Shown one piece after another: positions 26,250 through 35,023 of a stretch of 55,171 bases of DNA. The DNA comes from Deltaproteobacteria bacterium (GTDB taxonomy: Bacteria > Myxococcota_A > UBA9160 > UBA4427). The stretch covers positions 27,854 through 83,024 of the forward strand of contig NZHD01000087.1 in the NCBI GenBank assembly GCA_002691205.1, given 5' to 3'. The position numbers and the translations under genes are program-made. The notes under the pieces are model-generated. The model was not told the origin of the DNA, did no database searches, and worked only from the letters and a program-made list of their open reading frames with translations. The stretch's first letter is position 1. Each line of letters opens with the position of its first letter.

Positions 26250-27644
26250 TCAGTCTTCCTTGCGTCGAATGGCTCGTATGAATGCATCAAAGAGGGCGCT
26301 GCGAACTTGTTCTTTATCAGCCCGGCCGTAGACTTTCCGAAATGCCTGAAGAGGGATAATGCCTTTGGCCATGGTGCGGTGCCCACCGCCCACTCCTAGA
26401 CCTTCAACGACCGCTCGGACCACATCGCCCGCTGCTCGGACATAACCCACATTGCGTACCGAAAAAACGAGATCGCTTCCTACGATTCCAGCTGCCACCG
26501 CCCACTCGGCGCCCTCCGCCTGTAAAGCTAAGTCGGCCACCTGGGGAATCACATCTTCTCTCACTCGACCGAGCACAAGAATATGAATGTTGTCTCGAAC
26601 TTCGGAGCGAGTGAGGGCCCGACCGAGAGCGCGAAGTCCATCAATGGGGAGAGCGGGGCGTTCAATTCGTCTGAGGAGTGCGGGGCTGTGCCGAGTGTGA
26701 AGATAGGCGAAGGCAGCCATATCGTTTCGGCTTGTCTCGCGACCAAGATATTGCGTATCGCTCTTGATGGCGTAGAGAAGGGCTGTCGCTAGGCGCGGCC
26801 CCACCTCGGTTTTACTGGCGCGGAGATACTCGGTGAGGATCGTGGCAGTTGCACCGTAGTTGGGTCTAATGTCGCGGAAGACGGCGTCATACCCAGTGCG
26901 TTCTGGATGATGATCGACAACGGCATCGATGGACTGAAGGCGATCAGGCAGGTCGTCCCCGAAAACATTGGGTTGAACATCAACGAGCACCAGACCATCC
27001 ATTTTTTCAAGCTCTTTCGGCTCCATGACCAGCACATCAATCCCAAGCGCATCGACAAGGGCTCGATTTTCTGGACGCTGTACTTCTCCGAAAGAGATCA
27101 AGGGAGCGGTCGTCCGCTTTCGGCTGAGAACCGCACGAAGGGCGTACCCCGAAGCGATGCCGTCTGGGTCTGGGTCCGGCTGTAGAAGAATGCCCACACG
27201 GTCACATTGGTCTAGGAGTCCACGTAGCTTTTCTACTCGGAGTAGGTTCGCGAGATGATCGAATTCTTCATCGATATCGTCTCGAATCAGAGTGGTGAGC
27301 CCCGTACGGCGAAGACAAGCGTGAGAGGGGAGGTCTTCGTCTGAGAGCGTATCGGTGAGAACGAGAACAGGCGCATTGGGTTCGACCTTCGCGAGCGCCC
27401 GAATAGCGGTACGCAACCAGGGCCCCTCGTCACTGACAAAGGCGTATTCGTCCGAGGGGTGGGGTTCAAGCTTGAGGAATCCCTCCTCGGAAAGGCCCCC
27501 CTGAAGAGCACGGAAGCCAGGAGGGCGCGCGCGCGACTCTTGCTCGCGCGGGATCCACATAAGCTCTTCGCCTACGCCCGCGCCGATTCGGGTCCACAGT
27601 CGAGCGAGTTCTGCTCCGTCACAGACAATGATGCGACGTCCCAT
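26250..27644 (-). CDS. DHH family phosphoesterase
   Basis: A 464-residue DHH/DHHA1 phosphoesterase. [17 protein letters not shown] is the first metal motif, [15 protein letters not shown] the DHH motif, and [12 protein letters not shown] the DHHA1 GGGH block; these are the NrnA/RecJ-like catalytic parts. The N-terminal 130 residues ([30 protein letters not shown]) look like a separate Rossmann-like domain. Likely a nanoRNase or pAp phosphatase, possibly a cyclic dinucleotide phosphodiesterase; sequence alone does not choose. It is followed 5 bases on by phhB. Confidence 0.88.
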   Translation of the reverse strand: MGRRIIVCDGAELARLWTRIGAGVGEELMWIPREQESRARPPGFRALQGGLSEEGFLKLEPHPSDEYAFVSDEGPWLRTAIRALAKVEPNAPVLVLTDTLSDEDLPSHACLRRTGLTTLIRDDIDEEFDHLANLLRVEKLRGLLDQCDRVGILLQPDPDPDGIASGYALRAVLSRKRTTAPLISFGEVQRPENRALVDALGIDVLVMEPKELEKMDGLVLVDVQPNVFGDDLPDRLQSIDAVVDHHPERTGYDAVFRDIRPNYGATATILTEYLRASKTEVGPRLATALLYAIKSDTQYLGRETSRNDMAAFAYLHTRHSPALLRRIERPALPIDGLRALGRALTRSEVRDNIHILVLGRVREDVIPQVADLALQAEGAEWAVAAGIVGSDLVFSVRNVGYVRAAGDVVRAVVEGLGVGGGHRTMAKGIIPLQAFRKVYGRADKEQVRSALFDAFIRAIRRKED

Positions 27645-27949
27645 CGAGTCCTATCCCTCACTTGGCCGAGGTGAGCTCACCCGACTCTCTACCTCTTGCG
27701 AACAAAAGTAACTAGGGACCCCTAGGGTGATGAGGGGCCCATCCCTTATTAAATTTACGACTTAAAACACTTGAAGGCTCGCTTGGCTTTATTCTCGCAG
27801 TCAGACTCTAGCCCTGATTTCGGCGAGTGGCCTAGGGGGTCGGCTGAGCCCTCCCTTGTGAGGGGGCTCGTCCTTCTCGAGGGCTTCTTGGATTGATGAA
27901 TGTGCCTCACTCTGAAAGGCTTCCAGATTCGAAGCGCTATGCTTGAGAA
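27645..27949. other. Intergenic region between the DHH and Smr genes
   Basis: About 305 bases between divergent genes. It contains an AT-rich patch at 27740-27780 likely to hold promoters, and a hairpin at 27846-27869 (GAGCCCTC, 8-base loop, GGGGGCTC). I found no gene or recognisable riboswitch. Confidence 0.4.
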
Positions 27950-28264
27950 GTGACGAAATCATCCGAGAGCCCAACGGAAGAACCTTATCAGGTCCCCATC
28001 GAAGAGTCGTTTGACCTGCATCCCTATCGCCCGGCCGATGTTCTTCGAATGCTAGACGCTTATCTCGATGCGGCGCAGGGGCTTCATTTCCATGAGGTTC
28101 GGTTGATCCACGGAAGGGGCAAAGGGGTCCAGAGAGCTCAGGTTCAAGGGTTCCTTGAAAAAGATCCACGCGTCATCCGTTGGGTGCAGGCCCCGCCTCA
28201 TCGGGGCGGTTGGGGGGCGACCTTGGCGTTCTTACATGTGATGGATGCCCAAGATGAATGCTGA
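27950..28264 (+). CDS. Smr domain protein
   Basis: A 104-residue stand-alone Smr domain, as in the C-terminus of MutS2. DLHPYRPADVLRMLDAYLDAA and VRLIHGRGKGVQR are the core; the HGRGKG loop is typical and Smr domains are endonucleases on DNA or RNA. The GTG start has only a weak GAGAAG upstream. The stop overlaps the ApaH-like start by 20 bases, suggesting coupling. Confidence 0.88.
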   Translation: MTKSSESPTEEPYQVPIEESFDLHPYRPADVLRMLDAYLDAAQGLHFHEVRLIHGRGKGVQRAQVQGFLEKDPRVIRWVQAPPHRGGWGATLAFLHVMDAQDEC

Positions 28265-29138
28265 TGCAGAGAAACACGCCTTCATAGGCGATGTGCAGGG
28301 GTGTGCGGACGAGTTCGATGAGCTTCTGGACCAGCTCACAAATAAGCTGGGAGCCGACTTTAAGCTTCATTCGGTGGGCGATTTAGTGAATCGAGGCCCC
28401 GATAATTTACGTGTCCTTGAGCAGATGCGAACGCGAGTGGAGGCGGGTCGAGCCGAATATGTTTTAGGCAATCATGAAATTAGTTTGATTGCGCAGTATT
28501 TAGAAATTCGGGGACCCTCCTCTCGAGATACTTTGAAAGATGTCCTTGGCTCCCATGAAGCTCAGGAATGGGTGGAGTGGTTGAGGCGACGCCCTTTGTG
28601 CGAGTTAGGTGAAATCAATCGCCAGCGTTACGTGGTGGTCCATGCGAGCGTGGATCCAGAATGGACCTTTGAGGATATTGCGGATCGAGCGGGGCACGTA
28701 GAAGCTCGTCTAGGGAATCCGGAAATGGATCGTTGCCGGGAGCTTTTAATTCAGAATCCGATTCCGGGCGATGTCCGCGATGATTTCGGACGGATGGTTT
28801 CTTGTCGAAGTGTTCAAGGCGGAGAGTGGTCCTCGTCGGGCCCAGAAGAATGGGGAGGCGAGGCTTGGCACGAAGCTTGGCGACGGCGCGACCATAGCTA
28901 CGGGGTGGTGTATGGACATTGGGCCGTTCAGGGGCTTCAGGTTCACCCTGGTTCCAGGGGCCTTGATACGGGATGTGTTCACAATGGGCCCAATCGGGCA
29001 GGCCGTCTTACGGCTTGGTTAGTCGGCGGAGATCTCACTGAGAGTCGCGTTCGGCTTTTCGATTTGCCCGATGATGACTTTATTTCCGTCCAGGCTCGCC
29101 ATCATTATGCCAGCACGAGTGGGTCTCGTTGTGAGTGA
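28245..29138 (+). CDS. ApaH-like bis(5'-nucleosyl)-tetraphosphatase (metallophosphatase)
   Basis: A 297-residue calcineurin-like phosphatase related to symmetrical diadenosine tetraphosphate hydrolase. FIGDVQGCADEFDELL, HSVGDLVNRGPDN, VLGNHE, VVVHASVDP and YGHWAVQGL plus LDTGCVHNGP are all five metal and phosphate blocks. ApaH members hydrolyse Ap4A or remove Np4N caps from RNA. The length (280-300) fits. It overlaps the Smr gene by 20 bases; both act on nucleic acid or nucleotides, so co-expression is sensible though not proved. Confidence 0.87.
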   Translation: MPKMNADAEKHAFIGDVQGCADEFDELLDQLTNKLGADFKLHSVGDLVNRGPDNLRVLEQMRTRVEAGRAEYVLGNHEISLIAQYLEIRGPSSRDTLKDVLGSHEAQEWVEWLRRRPLCELGEINRQRYVVVHASVDPEWTFEDIADRAGHVEARLGNPEMDRCRELLIQNPIPGDVRDDFGRMVSCRSVQGGEWSSSGPEEWGGEAWHEAWRRRDHSYGVVYGHWAVQGLQVHPGSRGLDTGCVHNGPNRAGRLTAWLVGGDLTESRVRLFDLPDDDFISVQARHHYASTSGSRCE

Positions 29139-29180
29139 TCAAGGCTTTTGTGGGTGAAGTCGGTGGCGATTATGAGGCTC

Positions 29181-30713
29181 TCACCGGGGAGGGCTTGGTT
29201 CTTCTAGGATCTTCGACTTGGCTCCTACAACAGTGCTGCCTTTGGAGACATCAGTGAGAACCACGGCATTCGCGCCTACCTGAACATCGTCGCCCAGCGT
29301 GACCTTGCCTAAAATCACAGCTCCCGTCCCCACATTGACTCGCTTTCCAAGGGTTGGAGCCTCATTCGGGAGATCGAGGTAGCGATTGCCAAGGGTGACG
29401 CCATGGCGAATAATCGAGTCATCGCCGATGACAGAATCTCCATGAATAACGATGTAGTTCTGGTGTTCAAAGATCACACGTTCACCCAGGCTCACGCCGC
29501 AGGGCAGCTCGATGCCATACTTCGTACAGCATCGTCGGTAGAGGATTCGATAGAGCACGCTGAACGGGGCACGGAGCCATCTCGAGCGAATTGACTGTCG
29601 CCATTGGCCAAAACCATGCACGGCGACGGCTTTGAAGCCGGGACTGCTAAATTTACGGCCATGGGCGATCCAGCTTTGCCTCACACGGCTCCAGAGAGCT
29701 TGGCGTGTAGAGATGCTGAATCGAGTGACTTCTCTCTCATTGTTCATTTCTAAGTGAACGTTCGCCGAGAGTGCCTTTCTAAGCAAGGGGGTAAAGCGAA
29801 TAATTCGCGAAGCTTTTACGGCAGAGGAATCTTTTCGGCGAAGCAAGAGGCTTAAAAAGAGGTAGATCCATCGGCCCCATAGCCACGAGAGATCAATGCC
29901 CAGCGCAGAGACTGAGCCATGCTGCTTCTTAAAATAATGACTTCTGGATTCATACCAGTAGTCGGGGAGTTCCGAGGGCTTTCGTCGGTAATCTGAAATT
30001 CCAGTAGAAGCACCTACGTGATGGATCATGCGAAGAGAAGGGACATACCAAAATTCCCAACCGTGTGCGGCCATTCTTTTAAAGAGGTCAACCTCTTCAA
30101 AATAAAGAAAGTAGTCTTCGTCGAATACGCCTACTTCCCGCAGGGCTTCAACTTTCAAGAAGACGGAAGCTCCCGCGAGCCAGTCGACTCGGGTGGGTAT
30201 ATCTGAGATGGGTTGTACCACTCGCCATCGACCAAACAAGCGGTCGAGAAATCCTATTCTGGCAGAGTGTAGAAATTCGCTGACGAAACTTGGAAACCGA
30301 AAGGCCGAAACTTGAGGTGTAGTGTCAGGATCTTCAAGCCGAGCACCAACGGCGGCTGTCATGGGTCGCATCAAGAATTCCATGATTTGACCTGGGATGT
30401 CGTTGAGGAGGACGGTGTCTGGATTCAGCAGCCAGACAAATTCGTACTCCTGAGAAGCGATTACTTGATTGAGGACGAGATTGTTTCCAGCTCCGTAGCC
30501 CCTATTTTCTGTCGATGGAATGACCTCGACGTCGTCTCGGGTACTAAAGGCTCGATTGAGTATCTCGAGAGAACCGTCGTCGGAGTTATTATCGACGACG
30601 AAAATGCGAATGTCGAACACGTCGCGAGAAAGGTTTGCATCCAGACTTGCTATAGAGGCTTTTGTCATCTCGGCTGTACGGAAGTTGACAATGATGACGG
30701 CGAGCGTTTTCAA
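29181..30713 (-). CDS. Glycosyltransferase family 2 fused to a serine acetyltransferase-like domain
   Basis: A 510-residue fusion. Residues 1-300 are a GT-A glycosyltransferase of the rhamnosyl WbbL type: VIIVNFRTAEM, VVDNNSDDGS, RGYGAGNN, LLNPDT and DEDYFLYFEEVDLFKRM with the catalytic acidic pair. After a basic linker, residues about 400-505 form a left-handed beta-helix like CysE: IELPCGVSLGERVIFEHQ, HGVTLGN, PTLGKRVNVGTGAVILG, VQVGANAVVL. It would add a sugar and perhaps an acetyl group during surface polysaccharide formation. No other polysaccharide gene is beside it. The start is TTG; no upstream ATG is in frame. Confidence 0.88.
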   Translation of the reverse strand: MKTLAVIIVNFRTAEMTKASIASLDANLSRDVFDIRIFVVDNNSDDGSLEILNRAFSTRDDVEVIPSTENRGYGAGNNLVLNQVIASQEYEFVWLLNPDTVLLNDIPGQIMEFLMRPMTAAVGARLEDPDTTPQVSAFRFPSFVSEFLHSARIGFLDRLFGRWRVVQPISDIPTRVDWLAGASVFLKVEALREVGVFDEDYFLYFEEVDLFKRMAAHGWEFWYVPSLRMIHHVGASTGISDYRRKPSELPDYWYESRSHYFKKQHGSVSALGIDLSWLWGRWIYLFLSLLLRRKDSSAVKASRIIRFTPLLRKALSANVHLEMNNEREVTRFSISTRQALWSRVRQSWIAHGRKFSSPGFKAVAVHGFGQWRQSIRSRWLRAPFSVLYRILYRRCCTKYGIELPCGVSLGERVIFEHQNYIVIHGDSVIGDDSIIRHGVTLGNRYLDLPNEAPTLGKRVNVGTGAVILGKVTLGDDVQVGANAVVLTDVSKGSTVVGAKSKILEEPSPPR

Positions 30714-31552
30714 GTAAATGCCCCGAGTCTGAATTGGAAAACGAGTTCTTTAAAAAATTCAGGCATATCCACTGGTTTCCTTTAATGAACTGGTTGGATC
30801 ATGGATTGATGATGAAGTTTTTAACTCTGAGCGGCGTTGAGATTTTACTCATTGGCTTAGGCTCAAAGTACGCCATTTGCGGCTAGCTCGCTCCATCGGC
30901 GTGGGAGATCGGATGACAGCGTAGAGCTCACTCTTTTTGTAAATAGGGCATGCTTCACGAATCACCGTTTTGGATTACGTTTTTAGAAAAGGTGAACGAC
31001 CTGTCCCAGACCTTTTAAACGGTTTCTCTCGGCTTTAGATTGAGAGATTTGAGACGATGAATTTTGCTTTGTGCTGCGAAGGGACTTCATTGCAAGTGTG
31101 TTCACATCAAAATCGCGAGGATGTAAAAGAGTGCGGTGGAAAGTGAGTGGGGGCATTAAGGCGGCAGCGAACTTCTAAATCATGAAGACGCAGGTGCCGG
31201 CCTGAGCAATAGAGAAGCCACTCGTGAGAGTTTTGGATTCAGGAAAGTTTGCCTCAAGCCGAATGTTAGAGGTCAGGATTTGAGCGAGAAGTGCTGGCTC
31301 AGGGAGGCGTTTGAGTTCAAGAATTTGGGTGGGTTTGGGCTTTACCCCAATGGCTGCAGGTCCCGGTCGCCCCAGCAATCCTGCCCCTAGGGGGAGCTTT
31401 GGTGGTTGGGACCGACGGTTCTCGGGTGTTACAAAGTGAGTTGGGCGGACGACGTTAGACGGGGCTAGCCTAGAGCAGGCTTGAAATACCTCGGGTGGGT
31501 TCGCAGAGGAAGATCTCGCCTGTATCTTGACGTCAATAAAGGAGATTCACGG
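30714..31552. other. Long AT-rich intergenic region upstream of moaD
   Basis: About 840 bases, the largest gap in the window. It should hold the promoters of the glycosyltransferase (minus) and the MoaD-AOR operon (plus). A minus-strand frame stays open from about 31545 to 31175 but has no good start or recognised domain (see findings). I saw no tRNA or riboswitch. Confidence 0.4.
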
Positions 31553-31822
31553 ATGCCCGTGGTCATTGTGCCCACTGCTTACAGAGGCCCCACGCAGGGT
31601 TTAAGCGAAATCCAAGTCAACGCCCCTGATGTGGGCTCTGCGCTCTTAGCGGTTGATGCGCTTCACCCTGGATTCGGGGCCCTCCTGTTTGATGATTCCG
31701 GAGCCGTTCATCGGTTCGTAAAACTTTTTATTAATCAAGAACCAGTGGACGTGGGTGCACTGGACAAGCCTTTGGGCGCAGAGGATCGTTTAGAGGTCCT
31801 CGCCGCCATCGCGGGCGGGTAA
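31553..31822 (+). CDS. MoaD/ThiS-family ubiquitin-like sulfur carrier
   Basis: An 89-residue ubiquitin-fold sulfur carrier ending in the diglycine AAIAGG needed for thiocarboxylation. FVKLFINQEPVDVGALDKPL and the GAEDRLEVLAAIAGG end match MoaD, which donates sulfur to the dithiolene of molybdopterin. ATG 31553 sits 8 bases after AAAGGAG. It precedes an AOR-type enzyme and two MoeA genes, so it most likely serves a tungsten or molybdenum cofactor. Confidence 0.85.
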   Translation: MPVVIVPTAYRGPTQGLSEIQVNAPDVGSALLAVDALHPGFGALLFDDSGAVHRFVKLFINQEPVDVGALDKPLGAEDRLEVLAAIAGG

Positions 31823-31899
31823 CCCGTTGCAAGCCTAAGATTCTTTAAAGTCACTGCCCGCAAAAGCTCGGCCAAAACACGAGTCAAAAAGGAGAGAAC

Positions 31900-33630
31900 A
31901 TGGTTGGAGAAAACGATCAGCTTATTTACGTGAACATGACGGATCAGAGCATTTCAGTTGAGCCCTATCCGGCGGAGTGGAAGCTGCTCGGCGGCCGTGC
32001 TCTTTCGGCGAAGATTTTACTCGAGCACTGCGATCCGACTTGTGACCCTCTAGGCCCGGATAATGTTCTCGTGATGGCCCCTGGCTTGCTTGCTGGGACG
32101 ACTGCTCCGACTTCTGGTCGAATTTCGATTGGAGGAAAGAGCCCTCTGACACACGGTATTAAAGAAGCCAATTCGGGGGGCAATCCGGGCCAAGACCTGA
32201 TGAAGCTCGGTTATCGAGCGCTGATTGTGAAAGGCCAGCCTGCAGATGAAGGTAAACGTTATGGGGTGCGGATCGATGAAGAGGGTGTGACCATCGTCCC
32301 TGCCGATGAATACAAGGGTATGTGGAACTATGCTTGCTGTGCAAAGCTCCTCGAAGGTGAGGACAAGAGCGCATCGGTGATCAGCATTGGTCCCGCGGGC
32401 GAAATGAGATTGACAGGTTCTTCCGTGGCGTGCACGGATTCAGACCAAGATCGACGACCGGCTCGCCAAGCGGCTCGTGGAGGTCTGGGCGCGGTTATGG
32501 GTTCCAAGGGCTTGAAGTGGGTTCTGGTGACACCGCGGAGAGCGAAAGCGCGACGACCCGAGGACTCCAAGGCTTTCATGGCCAAGATCAAGGGCTACAG
32601 CTCGGACTATTTGGGAGGACCCCAAATGTTCAAGACGGGCACCAGTTCGGTGGTACCTGTAGCGAACATGCTCCATACGTTTGTTTACAAAAACCGAACA
32701 GAAGGACAGTCTCCAGATGTAGAGGCTCTTGACGGAGCTCGCATTGTTGAAAGCTTTGAAACGCGCGGGGGCGGAATGCACAACTGCATGACCGGGTGCA
32801 TCGTGAAATGTAGCAATATCGTTCACAATGAAGCCGGTGAATACGTCACATCAGCTCTTGAATTTGAGACCATCACATTGCTGGGGGCGAGTTGTGCGAT
32901 CAGCAGTATCGATGATGTTGCTGATTTAGATCGCCTTTGCGATGAGCTAGGTGTTGATACCATCGAAACTGGAGCGGCTCTGGCCATTCTGATGGATTCA
33001 GGAAACCTAGATTGGGGCGACGCAGAAGGAGCGAAAGACATTCTGCGAAATCTTGCCGATGGAAGTGACCGGAATACGGCGATTGGAAACGGTGCGGTGG
33101 CCGTAGGCAAGTTGACAAGTCACGCTCGAGTTCCAGAGGGTCGGGGTCAAGCGATTCCAGCTTGGGATCCAAGGCCGCTTAAGGCGACGGGTGTGACGTA
33201 TTGCACGAGTGCCATGGGGGCTGATCATACAGCGGGCCTAGTCATTAATCCGGGCCTTCAGCCGGATGAATTTGCTCAGGCTTCTCAGGAATGTCAGCTC
33301 GTGAATGCAGCCTGTGACTCGTCTGGTTTTTGTCAATTCTTGCAACCCACAATCACCGATATGGCTGAGTTCTATAGCGCCTTCTACGGAGAAGCGATCA
33401 CTCGCGAGCAGGTCGCAGACCTTGGTTGGGAATGCATGGAAGACGAGTGGAAGTTTAACGAAGCTGCAGGCTGGAAGGCTGAGGACGATAAGCTGTCGGA
33501 TTGCTTGGTCGAAGAGGGCATTGGTCCGGACAAGGTCTTCAAGTTTGATGTAGATGCTGAGAGCATTGCGGCAGCAAAAGTACGTTTTGCACCACGTGAT
33601 GAACTTTTCACGAGCAAGGCTTCGGGCTGA
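31900..33630 (+). CDS. Aldehyde:ferredoxin oxidoreductase family protein (tungsten/molybdenum)
   Basis: A 576-residue member of the AOR family, enzymes with a tungsten or molybdenum bis-pyranopterin and a [4Fe-4S] cluster. The N-terminal AOR domain shows KLLGGRALSAKILLEHCDP, APTSGRISIGGKSPLTHG and EANSGGNPGQDL. GGMHNCMTGCIVKCSN carries cluster ligands; the usual spacing is Cx2Cx3C but here the first gap is three. CDSSGFCQF near the C-terminus provides the fourth Cys. AAGGAG precedes the ATG. It is slightly shorter than archaeal AOR (about 605). The substrate is unknown; benzoyl-CoA reductase BamB-type and formaldehyde or carboxylate reductase roles belong to the same family. A strong terminator follows. 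Confidence 0.9.
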   Translation: MVGENDQLIYVNMTDQSISVEPYPAEWKLLGGRALSAKILLEHCDPTCDPLGPDNVLVMAPGLLAGTTAPTSGRISIGGKSPLTHGIKEANSGGNPGQDLMKLGYRALIVKGQPADEGKRYGVRIDEEGVTIVPADEYKGMWNYACCAKLLEGEDKSASVISIGPAGEMRLTGSSVACTDSDQDRRPARQAARGGLGAVMGSKGLKWVLVTPRRAKARRPEDSKAFMAKIKGYSSDYLGGPQMFKTGTSSVVPVANMLHTFVYKNRTEGQSPDVEALDGARIVESFETRGGGMHNCMTGCIVKCSNIVHNEAGEYVTSALEFETITLLGASCAISSIDDVADLDRLCDELGVDTIETGAALAILMDSGNLDWGDAEGAKDILRNLADGSDRNTAIGNGAVAVGKLTSHARVPEGRGQAIPAWDPRPLKATGVTYCTSAMGADHTAGLVINPGLQPDEFAQASQECQLVNAACDSSGFCQFLQPTITDMAEFYSAFYGEAITREQVADLGWECMEDEWKFNEAAGWKAEDDKLSDCLVEEGIGPDKVFKFDVDAESIAAAKVRFAPRDELFTSKASG

Positions 33631-33664
33631 TTTTTTGAACTAAAAACAGTCCATTTCGATCTGC

Positions 33665-33701
33665 GGGCAGGGGCATAGTTGCCCCTGCCCTTTGTGTTTT
33701 T
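33665..33701 (+). terminator. Intrinsic terminator after the AOR gene
   Basis: Perfect 11-base arms GGGCAGGGGCA and TGCCCCTGCCC around a TAGT loop, followed by TTTGTGTTTTT. It lies between the AOR gene and the first MoeA gene, so the two halves of the cofactor block are probably separate transcripts or partly read through. Confidence 0.92.
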
Positions 33702-33739
33702 ACTGAAGATAGGTTTAGAATTAAGTAGGCGGTACAGCC

Positions 33740-35023
33740 ATGGTGCGTGATGTTCGCATGAGAGGGTTTGCTGATCGAGCTGACCTAGAAGAGGTTGAAG
33801 CCTTTTTAGATCGGCATGTCCGGACTTTACCGAGTGAGTCTGTTCCGTTGTTGGATTGTTTTGAGCGTGTTCTTTCTGAGCCGATCAAATCAGAGGTGGA
33901 CGTTCCGAGTTTTCCGCGCTCAGCCATGGATGGCTATGCGCTTCGAGGCGAAGAGACGTTTGGCGCCTCAGATTACGATGGGATTCGTTTCGATGTGATC
34001 GGGACATCTTTGCCGGGAGCCCCATTTCTAAGTCGGGTGGCTCCGGGACAAGCCGTTCGAATTATGACGGGTGCACCGGTTCCCGAGGGCGCTGATGTGG
34101 TTGTGATGGCAGAGGTGTGTGAAGAGAGTGAGGGGGGGGAGGCGGTGCTCGTTTCTGAGGCCGTTCCGCCTAAGAAGAATGTGGGCGTGGTCGGAGAGGA
34201 TATTCAGAGAGGAGACCTCATCCTGAGTCCAGGTCGGCGTCTGCGTCCGCAAGATGCGGGTGTACTAGCTTCGGTTGGGAGAGCCTCTATTCCCTGTGTT
34301 CGTCGTCCAAAGGTTCGTCTCTTGGTGACAGGCGACGAGCTGTTGCCCGCAGGAAGCATGCCGGGAGGTGTGCACATTGTTGACAGTAACTCAGTGGTCT
34401 TGCGAGGTTTGTTGGCCCGAGACGGCGCCGAAGTATTGCCGTTTGAAATTTTACCCGATGTGCCCGAGATGATTCGAGGAGTGATGGCCGCGAATGATTC
34501 TGATGTCGTTTTGGTTTCAGGGGGGAGCTCGGTAGGACAAGAAGATCACGCCCCTCGACTTTTGGCTGAGCTCGGGACCCTTGATTTTCACGGTATCTCG
34601 ATGCGTCCCTCGAGCCCGGCAGGAATTGGACGTATTGAAGAGCGCTTCGTTTTCCTTTTGCCTGGAAATCCAGTGAGCTGTCTCGCCGCCTATGAGTTTT
34701 TTGCAGGTCCGACTTTGCGTCGATTGGGAGGGCGATCGGGTCGATGGCCCCATCGACGAGTGAGACTTCCTCTGGCTCGAAAAATTGTTTCGTCAATTGG
34801 TCGGACCGATTATGTTCGAGTCGCCATTGAAGACAAAATGGTGAGACCCATTGCGACTTCCGGTGCTTCAATTCTTTCCTCTACGGTACGCGCATCGGGC
34901 GCGGTCATCGTGCCCAGGGAGCAGGAAGGCATGGGCGAAGGAGAAGAGGTTGAGGTTCTTCTTTATGACGATGAGCTCGGGTCTTCCGAATTTGATCAGA
35001 AAGAGAAGGTCGAATCACCGTGA
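33740..35023 (+). CDS. moeA: Molybdopterin molybdotransferase MoeA
   Basis: A 427-residue MoeA/gephyrin-E-type protein that inserts molybdate or tungstate into adenylated molybdopterin. SFPRSAMDGYALRGEET, VRIMTGAPVPEGADVVVM, VRLLVTGDELLPAGS, VDSNSVVLRGLL, VLVSGGSSVGQEDH and FLLPGNPVSCLAAYEFF are the successive family blocks. Its stop overlaps the next GTG start by 4 bases. The pair of divergent MoeA proteins suggests handling of two metals or division of work. Confidence 0.92.
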   Translation: MVRDVRMRGFADRADLEEVEAFLDRHVRTLPSESVPLLDCFERVLSEPIKSEVDVPSFPRSAMDGYALRGEETFGASDYDGIRFDVIGTSLPGAPFLSRVAPGQAVRIMTGAPVPEGADVVVMAEVCEESEGGEAVLVSEAVPPKKNVGVVGEDIQRGDLILSPGRRLRPQDAGVLASVGRASIPCVRRPKVRLLVTGDELLPAGSMPGGVHIVDSNSVVLRGLLARDGAEVLPFEILPDVPEMIRGVMAANDSDVVLVSGGSSVGQEDHAPRLLAELGTLDFHGISMRPSSPAGIGRIEERFVFLLPGNPVSCLAAYEFFAGPTLRRLGGRSGRWPHRRVRLPLARKIVSSIGRTDYVRVAIEDKMVRPIATSGASILSSTVRASGAVIVPREQEGMGEGEEVEVLLYDDELGSSEFDQKEKVESP

